Source: Haliotis asinina
Taxonomy: Eukaryota; Mollusca; Gastropoda; Lepetellida; Haliotidae
Reading direction: 5' to 3'
NCBI RefSeq assembly: GCF_037392515.1
Contig: NC_090281.1
Span: forward strand, 45,608,645-45,672,644
Length of the DNA stretch: 64,000 nt
A model generated the notes under the pieces. It had not been told where the DNA came from. It did no database searches and saw only the letters and a program-made list of their open reading frames with translations. Each line of letters opens with the position of its first letter. Position 1 is the stretch's first letter. The position numbers were made by a program, and so were the translations under genes. This document shows positions 56,501 to 64,000 of the stretch, in pieces.

Positions 56501-59500
56501 GCGCGGTAGTCATACAGATAATCAAACAGGAGTTTCATGTGGAGAAAGTACTATCCAAATCGAAACAGTGAATGAAGCGTTAGCTTGTCTCCAATTCCAC
56601 ACATGGTTAAAATGTGAAACGCCGATCTGATATTCAGAAACATCCCTACATTTTAAACATGATGCTTAATATGTGAATGAAAAGAAAAAATTAATGCATT
56701 CGAGAAATAAAAATACCTTTGTATTTATCTCCTGAAGAAAGTGTAAACAAGTTGAAAGCACTTTATTTGCTATGGATGTGGACTATACGTTACCATTGAT
56801 GTGTAGAAGGTAACGACACCACCGACGGTGACAATTGACACCCATAGAGGAAGTCCCGTCACTGAAAAAACATGAAGAACTTACTATCTAAATTTAAAGT
56901 GTTAACTCAATTTCAGGACTCAGAAACATCAATATTCATGGATTCACACTTCAGTCCTCAATGCCAGTATGTTATTGTTGATTTAAAATTGGAAGATATT
57001 AAAATGATAACAGATTATATAACACACAGGGTCATATATGTCGTATTTGCACCAATGCTGTAAATAATCGAGTTTGCGCGACACAGTCTCGCGGTCAACG
57101 ACATAAGCAATTGCAATTGGAATACGAACACGAAGCATTTGGAATACGATGACATATGTGAAACAAGGCATCTAGACTGACCGATTCCGTTTGTCGTCTC
57201 CCATGACAAGCATGGGTTACCCAAGACCAGTTCTATCCAGGATGTGTACTTGTTGATGCCATTAAAACCTTTGGCAAGATGTTACGAATGACGAAAATCA
57301 TTGTTTTCTCTTCTAAGGACTCTAAAGTTGTAAGATTTTGAGGTAAAGACGGTCCTCACATTAGGGACGTGGTAGTTAATCGGATATATGGCTCAATATT
57401 CCATTTAAAGTTAAAGATAATAAACATCCAGAAACGAGGAGATGAAAATAAGGCTAGACCTCGAACGTTGTACAAATCTGAAGTTAACTGCTTTCTCTAG
57501 GATCTAAGAATCGGTGTGAATTTCTGCAATATTTGGGTACGTGGTTCTAGGCAAAAGGGGTGCAACAGGGAGATATGCTATTCCCTATTTCCTTTACAAA
57601 GGAGCCAATCATCAAAATATCGTGACACGACGGTGACTTACCTTGATTAAGAGCAAGTGAGGGAGCATATAAAACAACAGCCATATACAGTAACTGAAAG
57701 TGAAACAAATACACTGAGCAGTACATTCAGCAATTGATATTTAAATCAGTCAAAAGAGATAATTGCACACGGTAGAACACACGCTCAAACATATATAACC
57801 TTTGAGAGAATATAGTTTGATAGTAAAGATTATTGAAAGTAGTCATTAGGAAAATCACGGAATTGAGCTTACTTGTTTTGAATCTCTTGAAAGACCAGTA
57901 TAAAGAAACTTAGGCTGTTCAAAGTCAGAAAGATAGGGAACTACGAATGTTGTTGACACTGACAGCCTGGAAGTTACATTGACCATCCGTTCATTCTCAC
58001 AGAGGTGACATTACACGATCCCAAACTATAGAAAATTGTCATCTCCACGAATGCATCAAAGTTATCACCAAATTTAATCAGAAGTCCCGATTATGCCGTT
58101 TTCAAGGTGTGACTTAAGGCTGTATAGTTATGTGTCTAAAAGTTTTGATGCGTGCACATAGAGTCTTATTTGCAAACAGAAAATCAAACAAATTTTAGCA
58201 TTTAGCATTTAAGTAATGTCCCGACTCCCGAAAAATATTCTCACGTACAAAAGTAACTTCCCGACAAGTTTTATCTTAAATAAACAAATAACAAGGAGTT
58301 CAGTCGTTTTACTGTGACTTTTTTACGAGTAGAATGCATTGTGTACACTTATCAAGATATTTCGACTGGGCTTTTTGTGTAAAAAAAACAAACAAACCAA
58401 AGTCCTTGTATTTTGTTTGTATTTGTACGTCAATGTATTTCGGGTTTTTTTCCCCTTACCTTTGGAGAGAAGAATGCTCAAACTGCACTTACCATTTCTA
58501 TTGTAAATATCACTGAGGCGAGATATCTCGCCGTTCGGCAGAATCTCAGTTCTAAATACTGAAACAAGATTTAGAAGTAATGACATTTCATCCAGGTGTG
58601 GTTCGTGAGTGAGTGAGTGAATTTCGGATACATTGCTACGTATACGTTTCACGCGATAGGAACATTTAGATCATGACCATTCCCATTTGGAAGAAAGTCA
58701 AGATCGTCAATTCATCCTGGTTATATCTCATTAAGGAAACTGTGGGTACTGGTGCGATTAAGGGAGATAACTCTGCGAGTAGAGTGAAAACGCCACCGCT
58801 AAGTAGATTAGGTGAAGCACACTTTTCGATCGAATATTACTATTGAACAAATCTGTATAACGTAATCAACGCAGTATGTATCTTATACTCCTAAAAACTA
58901 CAGTAAGCAACAAATATTATTAAGTTTAGCACGTAACATAACACAACGCAGGTGTGTATGAAAGACACGTGGTCGTTTCAAGGTAGACATTTAACAGTTA
59001 CAACATTCAAGAAAAAATGATCTTATACACGTAAATGTGTAATTATAACTTTTGTGCGAATCGGTTCGTTTTGGTGGCATGCTCTAAGATAATAGAGAGA
59101 ATGTCCCATATAACTGATTTAAAAATAACATCATCATCGAATAGCAATTTCGTTAAAACTTTCCTTTTCATCCAACAAACACGGGTGCGTACTTCAATCA
59201 TTTATCGTTTCCTATCATATCTAGTATGTATTATGTTTAACTTTTAATCAAATAAAATGAAGGGACATTACCTGGTAGGCGCTCGACAACCCCATGTCGT
59301 GAAAAAACGGAAGGAAAATATGGCATGTGACAGGATATGTGAGAATGCCAGCCAGAGCAACCATCCAATACCCGGTCCCAAACAGGTATATCTCAGTGGG
59401 TATTCCTAACACAGTGATAGCAGACATATAGCTAGCGATGAGGGACATGGCCACTGGGAATATCCCCATTTCCCGACCTCCCATCAAAATGTCGTCTGCT

Positions 59501-59616
59501 GTCGCCTTTCTCGTCTGCCATTTCTCTTTGAGCACATAAAACACACCAATAAGAGCCGACGCTGCTAAAAGTCCGATGAAGATGCAGTAGTCAAGGATGC
59601 TGAAGGTAGTTGCCAT
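45955..59616 (-). CDS. SMCT-B: SLC5A8/SLC5A12-like sodium-coupled monocarboxylate transporter, 15 exons
   Basis: A tandem paralogue of SMCT-A with all phases consistent: 1905 nt, 634 residues, near the usual 610-620 of SLC5A8/12. Minus-strand exons: 59616-59272, 58558-58493, 57693-57642, 56861-56794, 56170-56016, 54885-54745, 54493-54364, 53860-53772, 53552-53428, 52002-51932, 51610-51524, 48857-48658, 47534-47434, 47299-47184, 46113-45955. Signatures: DILMGGREMGIFPVAMSL, ASYMSAITVLGIPTEIY, YLELRF, YAPSLALNQ, GGLRAVLWTDT, YGANQTMLQRY, PGLFVAC, Na2-site SSVSSCLNA, GMAGGPLLGLF. About 13 membrane helices are expected in the plasma membrane, coupling Na+ to monocarboxylate uptake. The start is ATG 59614-59616 (G at -3, G at +4). 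The tail ends -SPF, which could be a PDZ ligand. Substrate is inferred from family only. Confidence 0.93.
46690..46727. repeat. (CAG)n microsatellite
   Basis: About 11 CAG/CGG units in SMCT-B intron 14. It gives a poly-Ala frame that is not coding. Confidence 0.9.
46768..47145 (-). mobile_element. LINE 3' end (CR1/L2/Jockey-type reverse transcriptase C-terminus)
   Basis: The minus strand codes LTVQNAAVRFASRSLKYSHM then TPVLQILRWLPTSDRI, the typical RT thumb motif (QNAAARL, HITPVL, LHWLP). In another frame it gives VAGPTLCIQLSVELRTVN then NIFKSKLNSYLF, the usual AAPxLWNxLP and FKxxLKTYLF end. So it is a truncated copy with at least one frameshift. It starts about 40 bp past the SMCT-B exon 14 donor. 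Confidence 0.85.
47184..47299 (-). CDS. SMCT-B exon 14
   Basis: 116 nt, WNGHHVDARYIYPVCGTLCC then CLPKCLVNRCYG, ending QRVL at donor gtaagt in phase 0; acceptor tatcctctag. Confidence 0.87.
47434..47534 (-). CDS. SMCT-B exon 13 (last membrane helix)
   Basis: 101 nt, KLIYRLSFLWYPTVSVGVSI then VTGVIVSWFT; acceptor tcattacag, donor gtaagt. IYRLSFLW parallels IYHMSYLW of SMCT-A. Confidence 0.9.
47549..47611. repeat. (CAT)n trinucleotide repeat
   Basis: About 20 CAT/CAC units, 15 bp from the SMCT-B exon 13 acceptor on the intron side. His- and Asp-rich frames here are artefacts. Confidence 0.95.
48310..48440 (+). repeat. Family A SINE, head incomplete
   Basis: Box B gtgttcgattccccacacgg, body tgaagcccatttctggtgtc, tail agttcactcacacgctcact. 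In SMCT-B intron 12. Confidence 0.7.
48658..48857 (-). CDS. SMCT-B exon 12
   Basis: 200 nt. A membrane helix (GAITATIISTAVTFWIAIGS) is followed by an extracellular loop with sequons NET and NLT, ending in GVVEED. Donor gtacta. It is 21 nt shorter than SMCT-A exon 12 with a different loop. Confidence 0.87.
48953..49210 (-). repeat. SINE family B, near full length
   Basis: In plus orientation from gagtgagtgagtttagtttt to aggatcttcacgggtctc, in SMCT-B intron 11, with cgatcccgttagtcgcctct intact. Confidence 0.85.
49211..50040. other. SMCT-B intron 11, unassigned part
   Basis: No repeat or exon recognised. Confidence 0.5.
50045..51040 (-). mobile_element. Tc1-type DNA transposon relic (DD34E transposase)
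   Basis: On the minus strand, from high to low coordinates: the HTH/linker part (GPRVTTPAGNRYIRKIHL, about 50900), then RDWDRVLFTDESRFNLEM with the first catalytic Asp (about 50660). A GGVMV-like segment follows (about 50520). LILQQDSASTRTARLVQDSL with the second Asp and DMNPTEHLWDHLDRQ with the Glu (about 50270-50400) end it. The second Asp and the Glu are 34 residues apart. The parts lie in at least two frames with stops between, so it is inactive. No terminal inverted repeats are seen. It sits in SMCT-B intron 11 in the same orientation as the gene. Confidence 0.88.
51524..51610 (-). CDS. SMCT-B exon 11
   Basis: 87 nt, IMITALGMAGGPLLGLFLLG then MFCPGCNSK; acceptor catgtttcag, donor gtaacc. 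Confidence 0.92.
51932..52002 (-). CDS. SMCT-B exon 10
   Basis: 71 nt, GVIGGGIVIGLAFLSSILGN then TVLQ; acceptor ttgaacag, donor gtgaga. Confidence 0.9.
52085..52205 (-). repeat. tRNA-like SINE head, other family
   Basis: Read on the minus strand: ggtgcgcgggagagctacgt (box A side), then gcgggttcgaatccagcttg (box B). Flanking repeats are not obvious. Confidence 0.5.
52649..53400. repeat. 62-bp minisatellite, about 12 copies, in SMCT-B intron 9
   Basis: The unit is attgcagggatggctcggca, gaaggggaaataatgtggct, ctaagactgtgagacagact, ac. Copies are over 90 percent alike by eye. The array ends about 27 bp from the SMCT-B exon 9 donor. Confidence 0.96.
53428..53552 (-). CDS. SMCT-B exon 9 (Na2 site)
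   Basis: 125 nt, SSVSSCLNATSITLLEDIV then a Cys-rich polar stretch (KPCLETCKTTLSPPTEACL). Donor gtagaa. A 62-bp minisatellite begins about 27 bp past the donor. Confidence 0.9.
53772..53860 (-). CDS. SMCT-B exon 8
   Basis: 89 nt, LLPFLAMDTLGHIKGVPGLF then VACIFAAAL; acceptor tctcctcag, donor gtgtgt. Confidence 0.9.
54018..54078 (+). repeat. Family A SINE 3' end
   Basis: gccgtgatattgcttgaaca then gctaaaagcggcgttaaact and aactcagtcact, in SMCT-B intron 7. Confidence 0.65.
54364..54493 (-). CDS. SMCT-B exon 7
   Basis: 130 nt, LPATFLLISLVCLTGLVIYA then CDPLLNGQIISNDQ; acceptor tctgacag, donor gtactt. Confidence 0.9.
54745..54885 (-). CDS. SMCT-B exon 6
   Basis: 141 nt, NFDPSPFTRLTVWGAVFGSF then GQLTIYGANQTMLQRYMSIK; acceptor ccttgtcag, donor gtaagt. 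Confidence 0.92.
55084..55272 (-). repeat. SINE family B, internally shortened
   Basis: gagtgactttaattttatgc, ggtctgtaaataatcgacag, catcccgttagtcgcccctc, aatcttcacaggc. In SMCT-B intron 5. Confidence 0.7.
55712..55772. repeat. (TTG/CTG)n trinucleotide repeat
   Basis: About 18 units of TTG, CTG and similar triplets in SMCT-B intron 5. Confidence 0.85.
56016..56170 (-). CDS. SMCT-B exon 5
   Basis: 155 nt, GGLRAVLWTDTLQTFIVIGG to GERINFL; acceptor gtttccag, donor gtaaga. Confidence 0.92.
56251..56487 (-). repeat. SINE family B copy
   Basis: From tttgttgtttaacgccacgc through ataaatcgagtctgaacc-like blocks to gaagaacaattctaacccg, in SMCT-B intron 4. Confidence 0.7.
56794..56861 (-). CDS. SMCT-B exon 4
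   Basis: 68 nt, VTGLPLWVSIVTVGGVVTFY then TSM; acceptor ttttcag, donor gtaacg. Confidence 0.9.
57060..57250 (-). repeat. SINE family B fragment
   Basis: gtaaataatcgagtttgcgc, tgacatatgtgaaacaagg and catgacaagcatgggttacc, in SMCT-B intron 3. Diverged. Confidence 0.6.
57642..57693 (-). CDS. SMCT-B exon 3
   Basis: 52 nt, LLYMAVVLYAPSLALNQ; acceptor actttcag, donor gtaagt. Confidence 0.9.
58493..58558 (-). CDS. SMCT-B exon 2
   Basis: 66 nt, YLELRFCRTARYLASVIFTI then EM; acceptor tgtttcag, donor gtaagt. Confidence 0.9.
59272..59616 (-). CDS. SMCT-B exon 1
   Basis: 115 codons, starting MATTFSILDYCIFIGLLAAS, with DDILMGGREMGIFPVAMSLI and ending GLSSAYQ at donor gtaatg. The N-terminus lacks the 18-residue cysteine-bearing extension of SMCT-A. 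Confidence 0.93.
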
Positions 59617-60575
59617 GGCTGTGAAAGATGATAATACTACCAAACAAGAAGTTTACCGATATCGTGATCAAAGAAGTGTCCATGAATATCAGCTTGGCTC
59701 GAGCCGAGTCGTTCACAACGGAAGCATTATTCTAGTTTATACCACCAGCTTCACCATATCCGTATATTTGAAACAAAAAATGATCAGGTCCCAGTCAGAT
59801 GTTACGATATCCGTGGGCTGGCATCATCTATGACCCCTATCCGTCCCAAACAAATACGAATACAGTACAGTTGGTTTCCTATATGCCTCTATATACGCCG
59901 CCGGCTCCTCGATATAACGCAAAGGAAATTCGAGAGGTCACGTGCTTCGGGTACATCCCTGGTGTCATAGAATTTAAACGCTCTTACTTGTAGCGTTACG
60001 ATTGTTTGTGTTTATAAACCCAAATCACAACATCGATTGTACAGAACAGCCTTGACTGAAGTCACAGACGCATGCGATTGTGGCTATGCCGGACAACCTT
60101 CACCTCGAGTTCACGTGTCTATAAAGAGACGTTTTATACATTGCTATACAAACGCCCTAGATGTTAACGGCAGCATACGAAAACAATGACAGACTCTTCA
60201 ACCATTGTATATGAAGTTCTTGTAAGGATTGAACTCTATCTATGACAGCAGAGTTATATAATTCGAGGGTGATTTTGTTAGAGGCTTTTCAACTAACCCA
60301 CGAAGATAATTGTTTAGAGGACGTCGAAACTTGGAAGATCACCGTGAGATTAGTGTCACAGCATCAGTTGACCGAACAGTCTGATCTGTATCATTAATCC
60401 TGCAAACAGTCAACTGAATAGCTGGCATGTCTAAATACAACTCAACATGTCTATGCCTTAAATATTGCTGTTAGTGATTTGGTCAACTGTTTGGTCGATA
60501 CGTACCTTGAAAGTGCACCTAAATTCTATGAAATCATCATCATCACATTTACTTTGGTCGTTATCATCATCATCA

Positions 60576-60606
<31 letters not shown>

Positions 60607-60810
60607 ATTATTATTTGGCCACCATCAAATTGACAAATGCATACCGCGACTGTCACAATGTCAACTCCCTGGTGCGTAGAACCATCGTCTTGTCTCTTGT
60701 TCCTGCGCTGATGTCATGTGTGACGTGTGGGTCGGCGTCAGTGACGACGCGCCATACTGGTCCAACGTGGAAACCTCCACTGACTAGGTTGAGGGTTCCC
60801 ATGGTCATTA
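59617..60810 (-). promoter_or_regulatory. SMCT-B 5' flank
   Basis: It should contain the SMCT-B leader and promoter. No core element can be named with confidence. It holds a (GTC)n run at 60573-60606. Confidence 0.3.
60573..60606. repeat. (GTC)n trinucleotide repeat
   Basis: About 11 GTC units after a short ATC run. Confidence 0.9.
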
Positions 60811-60975
60811 GTGAGTGAGTGAGTTGGGTTTTACGTCGCGTTTAGCAATATTCCAGCAATACCACGGCGGGGAACACCAGAAATGGACTTCACGTACTGT
60901 ACCACTGTGGGGAATCGAACCCGAGTCTTCGGCGTGACGAACGAACGCTTTAACCACTAGGCTACGCCACTGCCC
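60811..60975 (-). repeat. Family A SINE, full length
   Basis: The reverse complement of the complete family: gtgagtgagtgagttgggtt, tattccagcaataccacggc, ggggaatcgaacccgagtct (box B), taaccactaggctacgccac (box A). Confidence 0.88.
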
Positions 60976-61351
60976 TCCAGTGACACGTGGAACCACTACG
61001 TCATCGATGGATCATGAACCGCAGACCACGAAAATGTGTGGCTTCGTACAGATGTATGAATCCGTCCCGTGCAAATGCATTGGTGATTCATGCATATGTG
61101 ATGTACAATTTTTATGCGGAAAGTAGAAATTAAGAATAGACTGTACCCGCGTTCTTTAGTATGGGTATAAATGTGCCAGTTTGGTTCTTGACTTATAATA
61201 TAAAAGGTGGTTGGTTAGTGAGGGGATCCGAAAAGATACAACTATACGAATAATGACGCTTAACATGTTATAGCTGGGATTGCTATTTACCAGTACACTA
61301 CAAATTCTGCGGAGTCAGGTTGTCATTGATAAACGAGCGTGAGGTAAAGTG

Positions 61352-61597
61352 AGGGAATGAGATTAGTTTTTCGCCGCACTATGCAATATTCCAGCAATAT
61401 TCCAGCTATATGGCGGCCGTCTGTAAATAATCAAGTCTGGACCAGACAATCCAGTTATCCACATCATCCATCTGCGTAACTGAGAACCGATGACGGGGGT
61501 CAACCCAGTCACCGAGCCTGACCACCCGATCCCGTTATTCGCCTCTTACGACAAACATGGGTTACTGAAGATCAATTCTAACCCGAACCGTCACGTG
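61352..61597 (-). repeat. SINE family B with small internal duplication
   Basis: The tail block caatattccag is present twice in a row (near 61384-61404). The rest of the body is intact up to cccgaaccgtcacgtg. Confidence 0.8.
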
Positions 61598-61949
61598 TAC
61601 AGCTTGGGGTTGACTTGCTCTCAAGGGAACCCCACTGATGCGATTCCTCTCGGCCTGTGTAGATCGGTAGACACTAGATCCCCGGTGGCTTTAGTCCCAT
61701 CTGGGATTCAAACCCTCGCTGTCGGAAAAACTACTAACTGGTACTTTACCGACAAGTGTTGTCCCTAGTATAACATGGCGACAACGGAAACGACGAAATT
61801 ATTATAAACATCATCATCAACAACAGAGCGTCACACATTGTGGCAAGATGTTTTTCAAATGTACCCTGATTCAAGTCCTTACGTCGAAGATCTGGGTACC
61901 ATTCGATTGTGCATGTGAACAAGTGTGAAGATTTTTGTTTTTCTGATAA

Positions 61950-62085
61950 GGGTCGCTGATTTGGTGGACACATGTCATCTTATATCCCAGTTTTGTAGAT
62001 CAAAGCCCATGCAATTTATCACTGGATTGTCTGACCCGGACCCGAATATTTACAGACTGAGGCCATCTAAGTGGAATAAATGCGA
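61950..62085 (+). repeat. SINE family B fragment
   Basis: gggtcgctgatttggtggac, atcactggattgtctgaccc and gaatatttacagactgaggc. It is directly followed by a family A copy. Confidence 0.65.
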
Positions 62086-62106
62086 TGAATCTGAAAGCTC
62101 CTGGGT

Positions 62107-62280
62107 ATGAGGGGCGGTGGGGTAGCCTAGTGGTTAAAGCGTTCGTTCGTCACGCCGAAGACCCGGGTTCGGTTCCCCACATGGGTACAATGTGTGAAGC
62201 CCATTTTCTGGTGTCCCCCGCCGTGATATTGCTGGAATATTGCTAAAAGCGGTGTAAAACTAAACTCACTCCCTCACTCC
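62107..62280 (+). repeat. Family A SINE, full length reference copy
   Basis: The best copy here. Box A region gtagcctagtggttaaagcg, box B gggttcggttccccacatgg, body gtgaagcccattttctggtg, then gtgatattgctggaatattg, ctaaaagcggtgtaaaacta and aactcactccctcact. Confidence 0.92.
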
Positions 62281-62742
62281 TGGGTATGAACCTCTCTCTG
62301 TACGGTTATCTTAATATCAGAGTTGGCACACCGAATAGAGCCCTTCACTGTGAGGGTGACAGATTATCTGACATACCAACTGTTGTTTCCGAATATCCTT
62401 AAGGTGTTGCTACTTAAAGATAAGAGAGTGGGTCTCCCTGTGGACTACACGAATGCAGGCGCTAGGAGATCCTGTGTCCTGAATGCCGATAGATTTGGAA
62501 TGTACACGTCTATTCATGTCAGTGTATATATACTTACCATGTTCTTGCTGTCATAGTAACGGAAATACATAGCTGACATAGGTGACAGCGGAGAATGTCG
62601 CTTTCATAATTGCTATGGCAACTTACAGGGGTAAGCCAGTCAGTTGTGTATAAAAGTCCATTTCAACAAAATCAGGGATCGAGAACTATAATCAAACTAA
62701 TTATAGCCCCAAGTTCCATGTAGTTCCAAAGTCAGAGAGCAC

Positions 62743-62880
62743 GTTTTTCCCGCCGCTTTTAGTAATATTCCAGCAATATTACAGCTGGGTACACTAGAAA
62801 TGGGCTTCACACATTGTACCATGCATATGGGGAATCAAAACCAGGTTTTCAGCGAGCTTTAGTCACGAGCCAATCCCTGC
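62743..62880 (-). repeat. Family A SINE, partial
   Basis: gccgcttttagtaatattcc, tagaaatgggcttcacacat, ggggaatcaaaaccaggttt. The head is degraded. Confidence 0.65.
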
Positions 62881-62929
62881 AACCCCTTTGAAATGTGTAA
62901 AAACCTAAAAAACATTATTGTAACGCACC

Positions 62930-63030
62930 GTGATTCGAACCCCACAACCACACAGAGGCTCCTGTCGTGCCAGTTGGACACACCCATGCACAGCGAAATC
63001 GCGGGGTCTTACACAGGACCACACAGAAAA
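62930..63030 (-). repeat. Possible tRNA-like repeat
   Basis: On the minus strand, ggttgtggggttcgaatcac looks like a box B. The upstream part could hold a box A. Single copy in the window, so weak. Confidence 0.3.
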
Positions 63031-63674
63031 GGAAACAAAAATAATGAACAAAATTACGAAAAAATAAATAGAGAAGACATTACTATATTTTGTTACATAT
63101 CCGGATTCTTAGAATAACATGGTCCAAGAAATATATTTCTCATATTGTATTGCTACAAATTCGAAATCCATGGTTTATCGTAGTATATTGTCACGACGAT
63201 TTGGTATAAATTTCATTTTAATCTTGTTTGTGAAGCGACACTGTCAAAATGTCTACCGGTTGTATTAAAATGTCAAAGTAGTGAGAAAATCATTGAATGA
63301 TGTTTTAAAGTTTTCATCTTCATCATGGAGTCATGTTAGAAAATTTAATCGAAAACATTATCATGAAAACAATAGACAAATATTCACCAATGAAATATTG
63401 AATTCATCAGTTTGGTCCAAACTTTGCGTTGCAATGCATCATGTAAAACCTGTTTGAATGATTAACCTTTAGAACATTGGTTTAAGAGGAAATTAACTTC
63501 CAAATTTCAGATTAAAAATTAAATTATATGTATCTGTTTGTTATTCATTTTCCTAGCGGAAATTTGATTTTCAAGCACAACAGGCCATATCACAAACTTT
63601 CGTGATACATGGGGCGAGGTTTAGTCTGTGAATATGCTATGTATTGGAGATAGGTGCGACTCTTTTGATGTAAT

Positions 63675-63675
63675 T

Positions 63676-63729
<54 letters not shown>

Positions 63730-63760
63730 TGTCTGTGTGCTCGCGCGCGCATGCGCGCGT
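63675..63760. repeat. (GT)n and GC-alternating run
   Basis: About 25 GT units followed by cgcgcgcatgcgcgcg, an alternating purine-pyrimidine stretch able to adopt Z-DNA. Confidence 0.9.
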
Positions 63761-64000
63761 ACGTCGTCATGTGTTAAGTTATATTTTAGAGTTTAGATAA
63801 ACATTTTTCAAAGTTGTTACTTTTTAACAATCTTGCAATAACTTTCTTTTTACCATTGGGCAACCTGAAGTACGCCTATATAAAGGAACAGTTTAAGATG
63901 TCTACATGACTGTAATTGTCAGCTAGTCCATTTGGGCTCTAGATAGATCTTGAGGTTATTGCATTGCGAATATTTCCGCCTTTGGCAACGTAAAATGCAG

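Noticed and set aside
59617-59643. Upstream extension of SMCT-B exon 1
   Set aside because: The 9-codon extension begins at TTG; the ATG at 59614-59616 has a good context and suits the family N-terminus.
62107-62180. tRNA gene
   Set aside because: Box A and box B are present, but the sequence continues into the family A SINE body and recurs many times; no clean cloverleaf.

Overview
Invertebrate (eukaryotic) genomic DNA, most probably from a gastropod mollusc. It has interrupted genes with GT-AG introns, many short retroposon copies that end in the octamer-like tail ACTAAACTCACTCAC, and abundant microsatellites and minisatellites. I recall that tail and the associated repeat types from abalone-like (Haliotis) genomes, but species identity is inference. 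No prokaryotic, CRISPR, rRNA or true tRNA feature is visible.

Layout. (1) 1-1104, plus strand: the large terminal exon of CDK9, whose 5' exons lie outside the window, followed by a degenerate tandem repeat to about 2.07 kb. (2) 2.1-11.6 kb: intergenic, with SINE copies, (CA)n and (CACG)n runs and a 42-bp minisatellite. (3) 11676-16580, plus strand: a complete four-exon gene for a small secreted protein with a signal peptide and four EF-hands (134 aa). MITE and SINE insertions lie in its introns. (4) 17.6-19.4 kb: a 54-bp minisatellite with an 11-unit higher-order repeat, lying between convergent genes. (5) 19852-37970, minus strand: SMCT-A, a 15-exon sodium-coupled monocarboxylate transporter-like gene of the SLC5 family. 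(6) 38-45.9 kb: intergenic, with a Gypsy-type relic, a hAT-like non-autonomous element with 8-bp target duplication, a possible GPCR fragment and one unassigned candidate exon. (7) 45955-59616, minus strand: SMCT-B, a complete tandem paralogue of SMCT-A (15 exons, 634 aa) whose introns hold a LINE 3' end, a Tc1 transposase relic and a 62-bp minisatellite. (8) 59.6-64 kb: SMCT-B upstream region with SINEs and (GT)n.

How the genes relate. SMCT-A and SMCT-B share the lengths and phases of exons 2-11 and 13, so they arose by tandem duplication. They differ in the N-terminus, in the extracellular loop between the last two membrane segments, and in the cytoplasmic tail. CDK9 and the EF-hand gene are unrelated neighbours. 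The most useful leads are the unresolved C-terminus of SMCT-A, the EF-hand introns that cut two calcium loops at the same position, the second copy of the EF-hand gene 3' end inside an SMCT-A intron, and three SINE families that share one 3' tail. I found no clearly unprecedented system. Exon borders were read by eye from splice consensus, phase and family similarity, without any database search.
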